From assembly GCF_949820605.1 (NCBI RefSeq), contig NZ_CATKVU010000001.1, positions 74,775 to 138,774 of the forward strand: a stretch of 64,000 bases of DNA. Reading direction: 5' to 3'. The notes under the pieces are model-generated. The model was not told the DNA's origin. It ran no database searches and worked only from the letters and a program-made list of their open reading frames with translations. The position numbers were made by a program, and so were the translations under genes. This DNA is from Segatella copri. GTDB lineage: Bacteria > Bacteroidota > Bacteroidia > Bacteroidales > Bacteroidaceae. Below, piece after piece: positions 1 to 9,562 of the stretch (within the stretch, counting starts at the first letter, position 1; each line of letters begins with the position of its first letter).

Positions 1-1149
1 GAAGAGCATGCTGTGACGTTAGTCAATAATGCGGTACACATTGTAAGAACCATAGATTATTTCGTGTTAAAGCCAATTGATTACTATATCTTGTTTTTAT
101 CATGTTACTTGCATGATATTAGTATGGTTATTCATCCTGACTTATATATTTTAGGTTCTGCCAATAGCAATACATTTGACTTTGTATCAGAGCAAATCCT
201 AAAAATGCAAAATGCTGTTGACGAGTTCTTCAAGTTGGGCGAGGATAATCCTGTGCATAATGATGAGATAGAGAAAAAGAGAAAAAGAAATGTTCATTTT
301 AAGGAAGCAGGCAATCATCTGGTAGAGGTATTTGAAGCTGTATATGATTTTTTTAGTGATAGAACCAGAGTAAGGCATCACACGGAAAGTGCTGACTTTA
401 TCCTATCTAAGGCCCATTCTTTGTTGAGTTATTTGGAACCTACACTTGTTTCTTTTGTTGCTAAGGTTTCTGAGAGTCATTGTTGGGATTATAAGGATGT
501 GTATGGATTGAAGTCTAGGGCCCAAAGAGATACGGTAAGTCTGAAATATTTAATGATACTGATTCGTTTGGCTGATCTTTTTGATGTTGCCAACGATCGA
601 GTCAATTATCATTTGTTGCGCCAGAACATAAGTTTCATGGCTGGTATTTCAAGATTCCATTGGATTTCACATCTAATTACCGATAAGCTCGAGTTTGATG
701 CAGATTATGAAACTCCTTGTTTGGATGAAAAAGGTAATTTTATAGAGCAGAATATCTACATGCCTTTATATGATAAACCCATAACGGAGATTCTCATTGT
801 CAGGTTGTATTTAAATGTAAAGTATTTAACAACCATCAATAATACAGAAAAATGCGAAGGATGTAACTGTTGTTTGAATGATGGAAGGATAGAGATAAAT
901 ATAATGGATGGGCCTGAAAATGTTAATGACATTCAGTGTGAGAATGACAAATGTACCCTGATATGTCGTTGGATGATGAAAAAGCATGAATGGTTAGTTC
1001 AGGAGTTGAGGGCTTTGAATGAATATCTTTATTCCGTCAATAATCCTTTAATACAGACAAAAATCAAGCTTGAGATTATATGTAAGAATGACATGAAGCT
1101 AGATGCAGACTTGTTTGATGATGTATCTGCTTTTCTTAAAGTAGAATAG
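1..1149 (+). CDS. HD-domain protein, 5' end cut by window edge
   Basis: The frame is open to the first base of the window, so the GTG at 13 is probably internal and the true start lies to the left. Counting from that GTG, an HD dipeptide lies at residues 34-35 (Y-L-H-D-I) and a second histidine pair at 122-123 (R-H-H-T-E-S), spaced like the metal ligands of an HD-superfamily phosphohydrolase. A cysteine-rich patch (C-E-G-C-N-C-C) near residues 278-285 could bind metal. No membrane segment is seen. The gene is followed 95 bp later by a membrane-protein gene on the same strand. HD domains hydrolyse phosphate esters, often nucleotides; the substrate here is unknown. The HD call is by motif only and the subfamily (possibly HD-CE) is a guess. 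Confidence 0.6.
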   Translation, partial: EEHAVTLVNNAVHIVRTIDYFVLKPIDYYILFLSCYLHDISMVIHPDLYILGSANSNTFDFVSEQILKMQNAVDEFFKLGEDNPVHNDEIEKKRKRNVHFKEAGNHLVEVFEAVYDFFSDRTRVRHHTESADFILSKAHSLLSYLEPTLVSFVAKVSESHCWDYKDVYGLKSRAQRDTVSLKYLMILIRLADLFDVANDRVNYHLLRQNISFMAGISRFHWISHLITDKLEFDADYETPCLDEKGNFIEQNIYMPLYDKPITEILIVRLYLNVKYLTTINNTEKCEGCNCCLNDGRIEINIMDGPENVNDIQCENDKCTLICRWMMKKHEWLVQELRALNEYLYSVNNPLIQTKIKLEIICKNDMKLDADLFDDVSAFLKVE

Positions 1150-1243
1150 AAATTGATAAACTATCTATAACAAAGAAGCTTATGAGCGACGGGAGAAACT
1201 TTACTTTCATCGGCATGGCAAAGATAATGAAAAACGAATTGAT

Positions 1244-2014
1244 ATGAATGTTCAAAAGCAATTTGACACAGTTACAGGTGCGTTAAACATCTTTGATATG
1301 TCGTACTTGATTTCTGGTACGACTATGTTGGGTGTTTTGATATATACTTTTTCTAGCTTTAAAGATTTTGTGTTTCATAAGGAGCAAGTAACATTATCTG
1401 TGATAGTATGTATTGTTATCGCATATGTGTTGGGGATGATAAGTTGGATAGCGGGTAAGCAAATTCGCTATTGGCTGATGAAGCATTTTTGGGAAAGGGA
1501 TAAAGATGCCGATTTTGAATTTATGTTTTCTGAGGCTGCGACACATTTTACATTCAAAGATGAGTTGATTACAAAACTGATAGAGGAAAATAAGAAAGTT
1601 GCTTTTTCGTATATGTGGATGAGATTGGACAACTATCAAGATGAGGATTGTCGAAATCGGTTTGTGTATATTTCTCGTTTTTGGGTGTTGAGAGCGATAT
1701 ATGAGGGATTGATGCTGCCCGTCTTGTTGTTGTTTGTGAGTTTACTAATCAAGCATTTTACCATGTGGAGAAGTTGGTTTGAGGTTTTCAATCAGTGGCA
1801 AAGCAACTGGAGTGATAAAGTGATATACAGCTGGGCAGAGAATATTATAGTATTTATTCTCGGTGTTTGTATCATGGCTACTTTCACATATTGCATCATG
1901 AATTTACTTGCTAAAGAGGCAAGAAGGTGTGCTAATACGCAGATAAGGGAAGTAATTGTGGCGTATTATCATCTAGTGGAGGAAAGAAGCCCTGGAACAG
2001 AAGAACAAGGGTAA
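1244..2014 (+). CDS. Four-helix membrane protein of unknown function
   Basis: The 256-residue protein has hydrophobic segments near residues 20-40, 49-71, 150-170 and 203-224, so two N-terminal and two C-terminal membrane helices enclose a charged soluble middle of about 80 residues. There is no signal peptide and no recognised domain. It lies 95 bp after the HD-domain gene on the same strand, suggesting co-transcription. Membrane partners next to HD or nucleotide-processing proteins are common in bacterial conflict operons, so a membrane effector role is possible but only inferred. The frame is open upstream to 1160 without a start codon, so the ATG at 1244 is the best start. Confidence 0.5.
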   Translation: MNVQKQFDTVTGALNIFDMSYLISGTTMLGVLIYTFSSFKDFVFHKEQVTLSVIVCIVIAYVLGMISWIAGKQIRYWLMKHFWERDKDADFEFMFSEAATHFTFKDELITKLIEENKKVAFSYMWMRLDNYQDEDCRNRFVYISRFWVLRAIYEGLMLPVLLLFVSLLIKHFTMWRSWFEVFNQWQSNWSDKVIYSWAENIIVFILGVCIMATFTYCIMNLLAKEARRCANTQIREVIVAYYHLVEERSPGTEEQG

Positions 2015-2501
2015 CTGGGTGATTGGAGGATATGCGGCAATGCCAAGATACTCTTCGACTGGTATCGAGAGGGACTGAAATAGTGATGATTTTGGGAAAA
2101 GCTCCTCTCCCCAATGATGAGTTTGTTTTTGGGGGATGGGGATTTGTACAAATATTACCTTACGAGAATGCAAGAGCTGGGTGGATGGGAGGATAGTCGT
2201 AAGGAATCCACAAATCGGGTGGACTAATTATATTGTTAAATTTTAATTTCTTTAAAAAATGAAAAAATTAAAATTAAATTAGGTCGGGCATAAGATTGCC
2301 CGACTCATCGACAAAGTGAAAGGGCAGAGTTTTGAGGAGTCTGCCAAGTGTATAATCGCAATTTTGAATTTGTCAAGAATTGCAATCAAGTTGTACTTTG
2401 GTATTCCAATTGACCTTGTTGACGTGTTCAACGCTGGTCAAGATGTCATGTCGATTGTGTAGTACATCAAACAGGTGATTCAAACTCATGTTTGACACCG
2501 G
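2015..2501. other. Gene-poor spacer with a remnant reading frame
   Basis: No convincing gene. A frame at 2283-2462 is open for 59 codons without an ATG, translates to a plausible amphipathic peptide ending D-V-M-S-I-V, and looks like a gene remnant. The sequence GTCGGGC/GCCCGAC at 2283-2304 can form a 7-bp hairpin. The stretch from 2230 to 2280 is strongly A/T. Confidence 0.4.
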
Positions 2502-2527
2502 GGAGGCGGTTCGCCGTCTCCTTTATT
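2502..2527 (+). terminator. UUCG-loop hairpin
   Basis: GGAGGCGG (2502-2509) pairs with CCGTCTCC (2514-2521) around a TTCG tetraloop and is followed by TTTATT. This is a typical intrinsic terminator shape and separates the upstream membrane-protein unit from the HEPN operon that starts at 2550. Confidence 0.65.
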
Positions 2528-2549
2528 ATGTTTTTTACAAGAGTTCATT

Positions 2550-3917
2550 ATGAAATATTCTATTGAACAATCAGAAATAACAGAAAGAACAGAACAGATA
2601 AATAAGTTTGCTCTATTGGTTGATTTGTTTAATAATAAAGCCGTTGACAGAGAAACATTCATGGCTGAATTATCGAAGATTGAACAAACAGACTGGGCAA
2701 AAGAAAGTCTGTTTAATCAGTTGATAGGGTATTGTGTTCTTGGAGATGCTTATGGAATTCTGAAAAGCCGGGAATTGGATTTCAGAAAGGCATACTATAA
2801 TAACGAATATGTCTATAAGGAAGTAAGCTACTACCATAATGTACAATATTTGATTACTCGTGTGAAAAAAGAAAAATGGGCAGCATTGTATCCTAATGCT
2901 TTCAGAACATCATGCCGTGCTTATTTGTGTTTAGCTAATGCATATGATCATCTTGGAAGATTCTGCGAAGCTCAACAATACTACAGAATGGCTTTGTTGG
3001 ATACTTGCAATACGCAGGAAGTAGAGAGAAATCAAGGTTTTGCCTATGCTAACATGCATAGCTTTTGGACTGACGAAGAACCATTTATTGTAAGAAAAGC
3101 TCAGCAGATAATAAGAAAGTACCAACAGTTTTATGATAGTCTTTCACCTTATTTCAGACAGATTTGTTCATGGCCCTCTCCTTCATTGGATGCACCTTTA
3201 GTTGATTATAACAATATCCAAGATGGTGAATACGAGAAATGGATATGTCATCATTATTTAAGAATCAATCGTTTTAATGATGTTGAACCTGATTCTATGC
3301 TGTCACTATGTGATAATGTGAAACTTCCTGTCATAGTTGACACCCCAGAGAAAAAAGCTCTTTATGAAAGCACCTTTGAAGAAATCAAAGGTAGTTTCAT
3401 CAGCACCAGGAAGATTCTATATTCTATCATAAATGAGGATAAGAACAGTGTGAATATGGAGATGCTGAAAATGGCATATAAGAACTTTTATTTCATATTC
3501 GACAAGATAGCCATGTTCTTATCCAATTATCTTGATATTAAATTAAAATCCTATGAGGTAGATTTTGCCAAAATATGGAATTGTAAGAATGGAGATATTC
3601 GACAAGAAATCTTGGCACATTCACAGAATATGCCTTTATTAGGCTTGTATAACATCAAGTTGGATGTTTATGGAATGAAAACGGATTGGTATGTTGTTGA
3701 TGAACAAACAAAGGACTTGAAAATGCTACGCAATTATATGGAGCATAAGTCGATAATTATTAAGGACGAGCCAATGTCCCATACTGAATACCAATTAACC
3801 ATTTCGAAACAAGAATTGGAACTCAATACTATTAGGTTGGCGCAACTTGTTAGATGCGCCATCATATATTTGTGCAATTTTGTTATGCACGCTGAATATG
3901 ACAAACATGGCTCATGA
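2550..3917 (+). CDS. HEPN-domain protein (LA2681-like), putative RNase
   Basis: The 455-residue protein has a helical, TPR-like N-terminal half (residues near 110-150 read as tandem helices with A-Y-D-H-L-G-R-F) and a C-terminal helical domain with R-N-Y-M-E-H at 394-399. That is the R-x4-H signature of catalytic HEPN RNases, and the flanking L-R-N-x-x-E-H-K resembles the LA2681-type HEPN family. Its stop overlaps the start of the AAA ATPase gene by 4 bp (ATGA at 3914-3917), so the two are translationally coupled. HEPN proteins in such operons usually act as RNA-cutting toxins released on infection. The HEPN call rests on one motif plus helical context; the RNase activity is inferred. Confidence 0.65.
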   Translation: MKYSIEQSEITERTEQINKFALLVDLFNNKAVDRETFMAELSKIEQTDWAKESLFNQLIGYCVLGDAYGILKSRELDFRKAYYNNEYVYKEVSYYHNVQYLITRVKKEKWAALYPNAFRTSCRAYLCLANAYDHLGRFCEAQQYYRMALLDTCNTQEVERNQGFAYANMHSFWTDEEPFIVRKAQQIIRKYQQFYDSLSPYFRQICSWPSPSLDAPLVDYNNIQDGEYEKWICHHYLRINRFNDVEPDSMLSLCDNVKLPVIVDTPEKKALYESTFEEIKGSFISTRKILYSIINEDKNSVNMEMLKMAYKNFYFIFDKIAMFLSNYLDIKLKSYEVDFAKIWNCKNGDIRQEILAHSQNMPLLGLYNIKLDVYGMKTDWYVVDEQTKDLKMLRNYMEHKSIIIKDEPMSHTEYQLTISKQELELNTIRLAQLVRCAIIYLCNFVMHAEYDKHGS

Positions 3918-6244
3918 AAGATATTGACATGATAAATATAGAACGCCCTTGGATGAAACCAAATTCTAAGGAGGATTGTAATGAAGGAATGGCTTCTCGT
4001 GGATTAAAATTGGTTGGGCTGAAATTGTATTCTCCCAATGAAGAGAATGCTATTTACCATGCAAAAATGATGCAAAAGTCCCTGTATGGTCGTGAAGATT
4101 GGCTGTATATCAATGAAGGCTTTTCTATATCAGGCGATGTTGAGAATGGTTTTAATGTAGCAATTCGAGAGGATGCTTTTGATTCCGAATTTCTGCTATA
4201 CTCACCAGACCATGGAGTGAAAGTGAGTATAAGTGCCATTGTAGGTCAAAATGGTACTGGCAAAAGTACCATTATAGACATGATATTGAGGACTCTCAAC
4301 AATCTTTCGGCTGCTATTTTGGGTGAAACATTCAATTATTCGAGCGCCCAGCATCTTCATTACATTGACCATGTGTATGCTTCGGTTGCCGTCTATTTGG
4401 ACCATGAGGTAAAAGTTCTTACCGTAAAAGGTAGAAATGTCTGTATATCAACTGTTGACGAGAATAACCATTGTGACACTATCAAAATACTTGAAGAACA
4501 ATCAGAGGGAGATGTTGATGAACCATTGAAATACCAAAATGGCAAACATGCTTATCTAAGTGGATGGTTTTACACCATTGTAAGCAATTATTCTCTCTAT
4601 GCTTTTAATTATAGAGATTATGAAAGTGAGAGAACGTCTGTTGCAAAACTAGAAAGGTTATATGGCGATATCGAACATTTGAAGAACGAGGATTATTTTT
4701 GGCTCAAAGGGGTGTTTCACAAGAATGATGGCTATCAAACTCCTGTTGTAGTTCATCCCATGCGTGAAGAGGGCTATATCAATGCAAGCAAGGAAAACAT
4801 GCTTGGGAAGAATAATCTTGTAAATCTTGCGTTTTACGAAGTCCCAAAAACGGATGAAGAAGGAAAGAGTATTCGCGAATTCCCTTTGCGAATCATCAAT
4901 AATACATATGAGGTTGTAGGTTTCACGTTTAAATATAAGGAAGAAAATGAATATGAGGGATTCGAAGAACTTTATTTAGGCAAACTTCTCTCTGCAAATA
5001 AGAATAAAGACGAGAAAGAATACCTGAAACAAAGATTTGTTTCTATGGTAAATCCGATTTGTAAGTTTTGGGCAAAACAGATGCGCCTCATTCTTAAAGA
5101 AGATATTGAGACCTTGCCTAATTTAAAACGACAGGCATGGGAATATGTGGCATACAAGACATTGAAGATTATTCAAACATATAAACCATACGAAAGAGAT
5201 TGGGAGTGGTTAATTGGTGACAGATATGATGAAAAGAAGATAAAACGTTATATACACGATTTACTCCATGACCAGACTCATAGGACGAAGAAACTTCGTC
5301 AACAATTAGCTTTCTTGGTATTTCTAGATACAGAAGAGTATTATGCTATTCGTACGGGAGTCGTTCTTGCCAATGACGTAGATGGATTCATAAAAACAAA
5401 TGAAGGTAGGTTCTTTTACGAAAGTGAAAAGAAATGTGATAAACCAACTACTGATTTCAAATTTCAAAAGGAAGACCTATTACCTCCACCTATTGCAGAA
5501 GTTACATTGATGATTGTAAAACGTGATGACAAGAAGGCGTTTGAGAGTAAATCCAAGTCTGTTGGGCTGATACCATTTACCGGATTAAGTTCTGGAGAAA
5601 GGCAAATTGCCTATACGTTAGGGAATGTGTTGTATCATCTGGTCAACATAGACTCAACAGTACAAGATGATTCCATAGAAAAAGAACATTTGTCATTTCT
5701 TAAGTATCATCACGTATGTATGCTTATGGATGAAGTTGAACTGTATTATCATCCGGATTTACAACGTAAATTTGTGGAACTTCTGCTGAGTTCAATCAAC
5801 TCAGTACATCTTAAAAATATTTATGACATCAATATAACTTTAGTTACTCATTCACCATTTGTGCTGAGTGATATACCGCGAAGCAACATCCTATGTCTGC
5901 AAAAAGGAGAATGTGAAAAACAACGTGGGCAAACATTTGGAGCTAATATTGTTGACATGCTAAGTGAATCTTTCTTTTTGCAAGGGACAATGGGTGAAAT
6001 AGCTCAATCATGTATCAATGAAGTTGTTGAGTTTTATTTCAAGCACAGAAGGTATCAAGAATCGCTAAGAGATAACGAAAACAAGCAAGAATTGCATATT
6101 GATGATATGGAACTGAATAAAGCTTTCGAGAAGCAGAAATCCAAATTTAATTATGTTACCAGTATCATTGGTGAAGAGTATCTTCAGAGGGAACTTAGGG
6201 AAATGTATGATGAGTTAGTGGATTTTTATGACAACGAAGAATGA
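3914..6244 (+). CDS. AAA/ABC-type ATPase, PtuA-like, large insert
   Basis: The 776-residue protein carries Walker A G-Q-N-G-T-G-K-S at 111-118, the ABC signature L-S-S-G-E-R-Q at 558-564, Walker B M-L-M-D-E at 603-607 and the H-switch T-H-S-P-F at 645-649. This is the SMC/RecF-like fold of the PtuA and OLD ATPases. No TOPRIM nuclease is seen. At 776 residues it is much longer than the 442-residue PtuA-like protein at 35567, the extra length lying between Walker A and the signature (residues 200-550). It overlaps the HEPN gene before it and the HNH gene after it by 4 bp each (ATGA), so the three are one operon. It probably senses phage or DNA ends and gates the nuclease. All catalytic motifs look intact. 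Confidence 0.8.
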   Translation: MKDIDMINIERPWMKPNSKEDCNEGMASRGLKLVGLKLYSPNEENAIYHAKMMQKSLYGREDWLYINEGFSISGDVENGFNVAIREDAFDSEFLLYSPDHGVKVSISAIVGQNGTGKSTIIDMILRTLNNLSAAILGETFNYSSAQHLHYIDHVYASVAVYLDHEVKVLTVKGRNVCISTVDENNHCDTIKILEEQSEGDVDEPLKYQNGKHAYLSGWFYTIVSNYSLYAFNYRDYESERTSVAKLERLYGDIEHLKNEDYFWLKGVFHKNDGYQTPVVVHPMREEGYINASKENMLGKNNLVNLAFYEVPKTDEEGKSIREFPLRIINNTYEVVGFTFKYKEENEYEGFEELYLGKLLSANKNKDEKEYLKQRFVSMVNPICKFWAKQMRLILKEDIETLPNLKRQAWEYVAYKTLKIIQTYKPYERDWEWLIGDRYDEKKIKRYIHDLLHDQTHRTKKLRQQLAFLVFLDTEEYYAIRTGVVLANDVDGFIKTNEGRFFYESEKKCDKPTTDFKFQKEDLLPPPIAEVTLMIVKRDDKKAFESKSKSVGLIPFTGLSSGERQIAYTLGNVLYHLVNIDSTVQDDSIEKEHLSFLKYHHVCMLMDEVELYYHPDLQRKFVELLLSSINSVHLKNIYDINITLVTHSPFVLSDIPRSNILCLQKGECEKQRGQTFGANIVDMLSESFFLQGTMGEIAQSCINEVVEFYFKHRRYQESLRDNENKQELHIDDMELNKAFEKQKSKFNYVTSIIGEEYLQRELREMYDELVDFYDNEE

Positions 6245-7179
6245 AACCAATTGAATATCCATCCAAAGGGAGTAAAGAATTTGCAGATTTAGTCAATGAC
6301 TATATAGGCCTTTTCGCTACTGATTTAGCAGATAAAGTTACGAAACGAGGAAGAAAAAGACTTGGACTCGAATCAAAATGGGAGAATTGGAAACGCAAAT
6401 ACAGATGTGTCAGAGCATTGAATAATTCTGTTGCTGACTTATTGACTATGGATTTCGAAGACTTGGCATTATTCTATGAGGCATTTCTTCGAGTTTGTTC
6501 CAAAAAGAGAATTACATCTAAAAGTTTACATGACTTACATGAGATTTTCAAGTATACGAATAAATACGATTCCAAAATTTCCGCATTTTTTAAGAAGCAT
6601 GCTGATGGACTAAAGATTTATACATGCCATTATTGTGATATGGCTTATATCAATGTATATACAGAAACTGGTAAAGGTGTAGCCAAAAGACAATTTGATA
6701 TAGACCACTTTTTGCCAAAAGGAAAATGTCCTCCTGTAGCGTTGTCATTATTCAATTTCGTTCCTTCATGTCCTGTTTGCAACGAGCGAATAAAACGTGA
6801 AGACTTACCATATGTGAATCTTAATGAACTGAAATTTCTTAGTCCTTCGTCCTTTGCTTTTGATTTACACAAAAGGATTAAAGTTAAGTTAGGTCACTTA
6901 ATAAGTCCGCGCAAGGATTTCATTTATTTTGTTGCAAAATACCCTTATGACAGATATGTTGATTTTTTTCACTTGCAAGAGCGATATGATTATCACAAAA
7001 TTGAAGCGTTGCGATTGGAGAAACTTAAAAAGAACTATTCAAGGAGTCAGATTGCACAGATTGCTAAATGCCTACACCGGGCAGAAAAGGAAGTGAAAGA
7101 GGATATTTTCAATCAAAGATATATGCAGAATAGCCATCGTTGTTTTGCTAAATTTACCATTGATATTTTGAACAGATAA
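6241..7179 (+). CDS. HNH endonuclease, PtuB-like
   Basis: The 312-residue protein has an HNH core between residues 129 and 181: C129-x2-C132, then D-I-D-H at 153-156, F-N at 171-172, and C177-x2-C180-N. Both zinc-binding CxxC pairs and the catalytic histidine H156 are present. It starts in the ATGA overlap with the ATPase stop codon. An AAA ATPase plus HNH nuclease is the composition of Septu (PtuA/PtuB), where the ATPase controls cleavage of nucleic acid by the HNH subunit. Here a HEPN gene precedes the pair. The N-terminal 120 residues are helical and basic. Nothing suggests it is broken. Confidence 0.8.
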   Translation: MKPIEYPSKGSKEFADLVNDYIGLFATDLADKVTKRGRKRLGLESKWENWKRKYRCVRALNNSVADLLTMDFEDLALFYEAFLRVCSKKRITSKSLHDLHEIFKYTNKYDSKISAFFKKHADGLKIYTCHYCDMAYINVYTETGKGVAKRQFDIDHFLPKGKCPPVALSLFNFVPSCPVCNERIKREDLPYVNLNELKFLSPSSFAFDLHKRIKVKLGHLISPRKDFIYFVAKYPYDRYVDFFHLQERYDYHKIEALRLEKLKKNYSRSQIAQIAKCLHRAEKEVKEDIFNQRYMQNSHRCFAKFTIDILNR

Positions 7180-7184
7180 AAATT

Positions 7185-7996
7185 ATGGAGCCAAACAACA
7201 CCCAACACAAATCATTCCTCTGGCACCTCGACTTTGAGCCATTCACATGGCATACCTTCTACGGAGAGCAATGACCGCCATTTGTTACCGAAGAGAACAA
7301 GGAGGCATGGCGACGGTATCTGACAAAAGTCATCAAGATGCATCTGAAGGCAGAGGTGATGAATACACCTGAATTCAGAGATATTGAACTCAGATAAGGG
7401 AAGAGAAGCTGTTGCGCATTAAATGGGACGAGAAGAGAAAACGGTCTATGGAGAAGCAACGTTATCGCGCCAAGATGGAGTGACCGAGAATCAACTATAT
7501 TCCCAAAGGGCTGAGCGTAGACAATGACGAGGAATACTCCAAATATCTGATGCAGGAAGTAAGCTTTGAGCCAAGAGACAATGATGACTTTATGGCTCAG
7601 CTGCGACTGTTGGAACGATGGCACAAGAAATCCATCCCACAGATTTTGGCCAAGAACAGGCCTGATGCTGCCTATGGCATCGCCATGGCGCTGTGCAAGC
7701 ATATACCACTGCTCATCAACCGAGATGACATACAAGAACTGGTAGGCGAAAACAAAAGACGTATCGGTAAACTGATATTCGACAGCTATCAAGCCCTGGT
7801 GGAAGCTGTCAAGATATGGAACAACGAGGAGAAACGACAGGAGGTATGCCGCTATATCAAAGAGACGGCAGGACAATACCCCAATCATCGAGGCATGAAG
7901 AAGAAGTTGATGGACTTGATGCCTGAGATACCATTTGAAGGAGAGCCGATGGCTGTGACTCGTGAGCCAAACGACATGGAGAAATCACTCCTGTAA
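7185..7996 (+). pseudogene. Decayed gene of the helicase cluster
   Basis: The ATG at 7185 opens a frame that hits TGA at 7272-7274 and TAA at 7395-7397. Near 7395 the coding signal moves to another frame (I-R-E-E-K-L-L-R), which hits TGA at 7481-7483 and then stays open to the stop at 7996, leaving a 148-residue tail starting with an ATG at 7550. The translated pieces join into one plausible protein of about 265 residues, so this is one gene with at least three lesions. I do not recognise the family. It precedes a 506-residue unknown and a broken helicase on the same strand; all three probably belonged to one cluster. Confidence 0.65.
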
Positions 7997-8029
7997 ATCA
8001 TCAACTACGCCAATAATGAAACAGAAACA

Positions 8030-9550
8030 ATGAGAGAAGCACCTATAATTTTACCAGTGTTCACAACCAGCGTGCCTTTGGATTTTCCGTCTGAAGGCAC
8101 GTTTGCGTTCAACAAAAAGACCAACAAGCAGTTGGAAGTGACGGTGAGAATCAACGAACACCAGTACTTCAACATGAACTTCCTGAACCATGACGGATAT
8201 ATCATGGCATGTTGCCGATGGGCGCATGTACTTGATTTTGCTGAGAATGGTTATGACCGTTTTGAGCGCATCATCAAGAAACATTTTCGGAAGAAATATC
8301 CTGTCATCAGCAGTCTGTATGGACAGCATACCGATACGGCTGAGGACATTCATATCTCCTCCATCGGCTTTGAGGGTAATCCCAAGGAATGGTATATCTC
8401 CATGCGCATCTATGGAGAAAAGTTCGATGACCTGTTGCATGGCAATCTGCTGATGAACGTGCCCTTTGCCTCTGCCGTGGGTAATCTGTGCATGGCAAGC
8501 GTGGACGTGTTCAAGGAAATCATGAAGAGCGATGCCAAGCAGCCGAAGATATTGCTGAAGGAGTTGACTGGTATTGACGAGATAGACAAGAACTTTGACT
8601 TCGGCAATTATCTGGATGCCCGAAATCCTGAGACGGGCGAGATCATATCGACAGCAAGAGAGGATGGCAAGGCTTCGGGGGTGGACTTGCCGAAGGAAAT
8701 GGAGATGCCTCAGAGTATGGAGGTTTATCCTGTCATCTGCTATCTTCCTATCTTCATGAAGTCGCTGAAAGACATGGATTTTGTCACATTTTGCAATGCC
8801 TTGTATTTTGAAATTCATGGCATGATGAGCAAGTTGGAGCAATTTGGGTTCTTTTCTTCCGATGAGTTGGGGGAATTGGAGAAGAATATTGCTTGCTTGG
8901 GTGAGAAGGTAATTGCTGGAGAAGATGCTGCTGCTGAGCGGGAGTTGATTTCTTCAACAGTTTATCAGTTGTTATCGAAGATGCGCGACTTATTATTGGA
9001 TGAGAAATTTCAGGTGAAGGAGACTCTGGAAGGTAAGTTGGCCTTGGAACTGGACGTCTATATCAGGAAGCTCATCTGGAGGAAATGGGACACTACCTAT
9101 CTGGAAGAACAGATCAAGCAGGAGAATGAGATTGCTGCGAAGGTGGAGGCAGATCAGGTTCTTGTCAAGAAAAAGAGTGCTGAATTGAAAACCGTCATGG
9201 AGGGCATGTCATTCAATGCCTTTTTGGTGTTCCACAGCAAGATAAACGAATTGATGAAGGTTAGGAAGGCTACTTTGATTAAGTATGTTTTCCTTTCCTC
9301 AGAGATTTTGAATGATCATCAGCGTAATTGGGCGGGTGCCTACTACTGGCACAACAAGGAGTATGATGAAAGGCAATATAGGAGGTTCAGGTGTCAGGCT
9401 GAAAGCCTTGTCATCCTATTTTATGAAAGTATCCTGAGTGGAACGCTCTATGACAATCATGCCAGAACGAGATATGCTAAAAAGATTTATGGCATGATAG
9501 AGGAACTGATGAACAGAGACTGGAGCAAAATGAATGAAACGCTTAAATAA
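8030..9550 (+). CDS. Unknown 506-residue protein beside a helicase
   Basis: An intact frame of 506 codons with no recognised motif. Composition is mixed; residues 260-400 are rich in charged helices (E/K/L) and could form coiled coils. There is no signal peptide or membrane segment, so it is probably cytoplasmic. It lies between the decayed gene ending at 7996 and the helicase starting at 9563 (12 bp after its stop), suggesting one transcription unit. As the helicase is frameshifted, this gene may be the last intact member of a multi-gene system. The ATG at 8030 is the first in frame and is used as start. Confidence 0.6.
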   Translation: MREAPIILPVFTTSVPLDFPSEGTFAFNKKTNKQLEVTVRINEHQYFNMNFLNHDGYIMACCRWAHVLDFAENGYDRFERIIKKHFRKKYPVISSLYGQHTDTAEDIHISSIGFEGNPKEWYISMRIYGEKFDDLLHGNLLMNVPFASAVGNLCMASVDVFKEIMKSDAKQPKILLKELTGIDEIDKNFDFGNYLDARNPETGEIISTAREDGKASGVDLPKEMEMPQSMEVYPVICYLPIFMKSLKDMDFVTFCNALYFEIHGMMSKLEQFGFFSSDELGELEKNIACLGEKVIAGEDAAAERELISSTVYQLLSKMRDLLLDEKFQVKETLEGKLALELDVYIRKLIWRKWDTTYLEEQIKQENEIAAKVEADQVLVKKKSAELKTVMEGMSFNAFLVFHSKINELMKVRKATLIKYVFLSSEILNDHQRNWAGAYYWHNKEYDERQYRRFRCQAESLVILFYESILSGTLYDNHARTRYAKKIYGMIEELMNRDWSKMNETLK

Positions 9551-9562
9551 TTCTATTGGGTG

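Noticed and set aside
7259..7888. Minus-strand 209-codon frame
   Set aside because: It is antisense to the decayed helicase-cluster gene, whose translated pieces are protein-like; the minus frame has no promoter and an odd hydrophobic/aromatic mix.
8051..8842. Minus-strand 263-codon frame
   Set aside because: It lies wholly inside the 506-residue gene and is rich in histidine and cysteine, typical of an antisense shadow.
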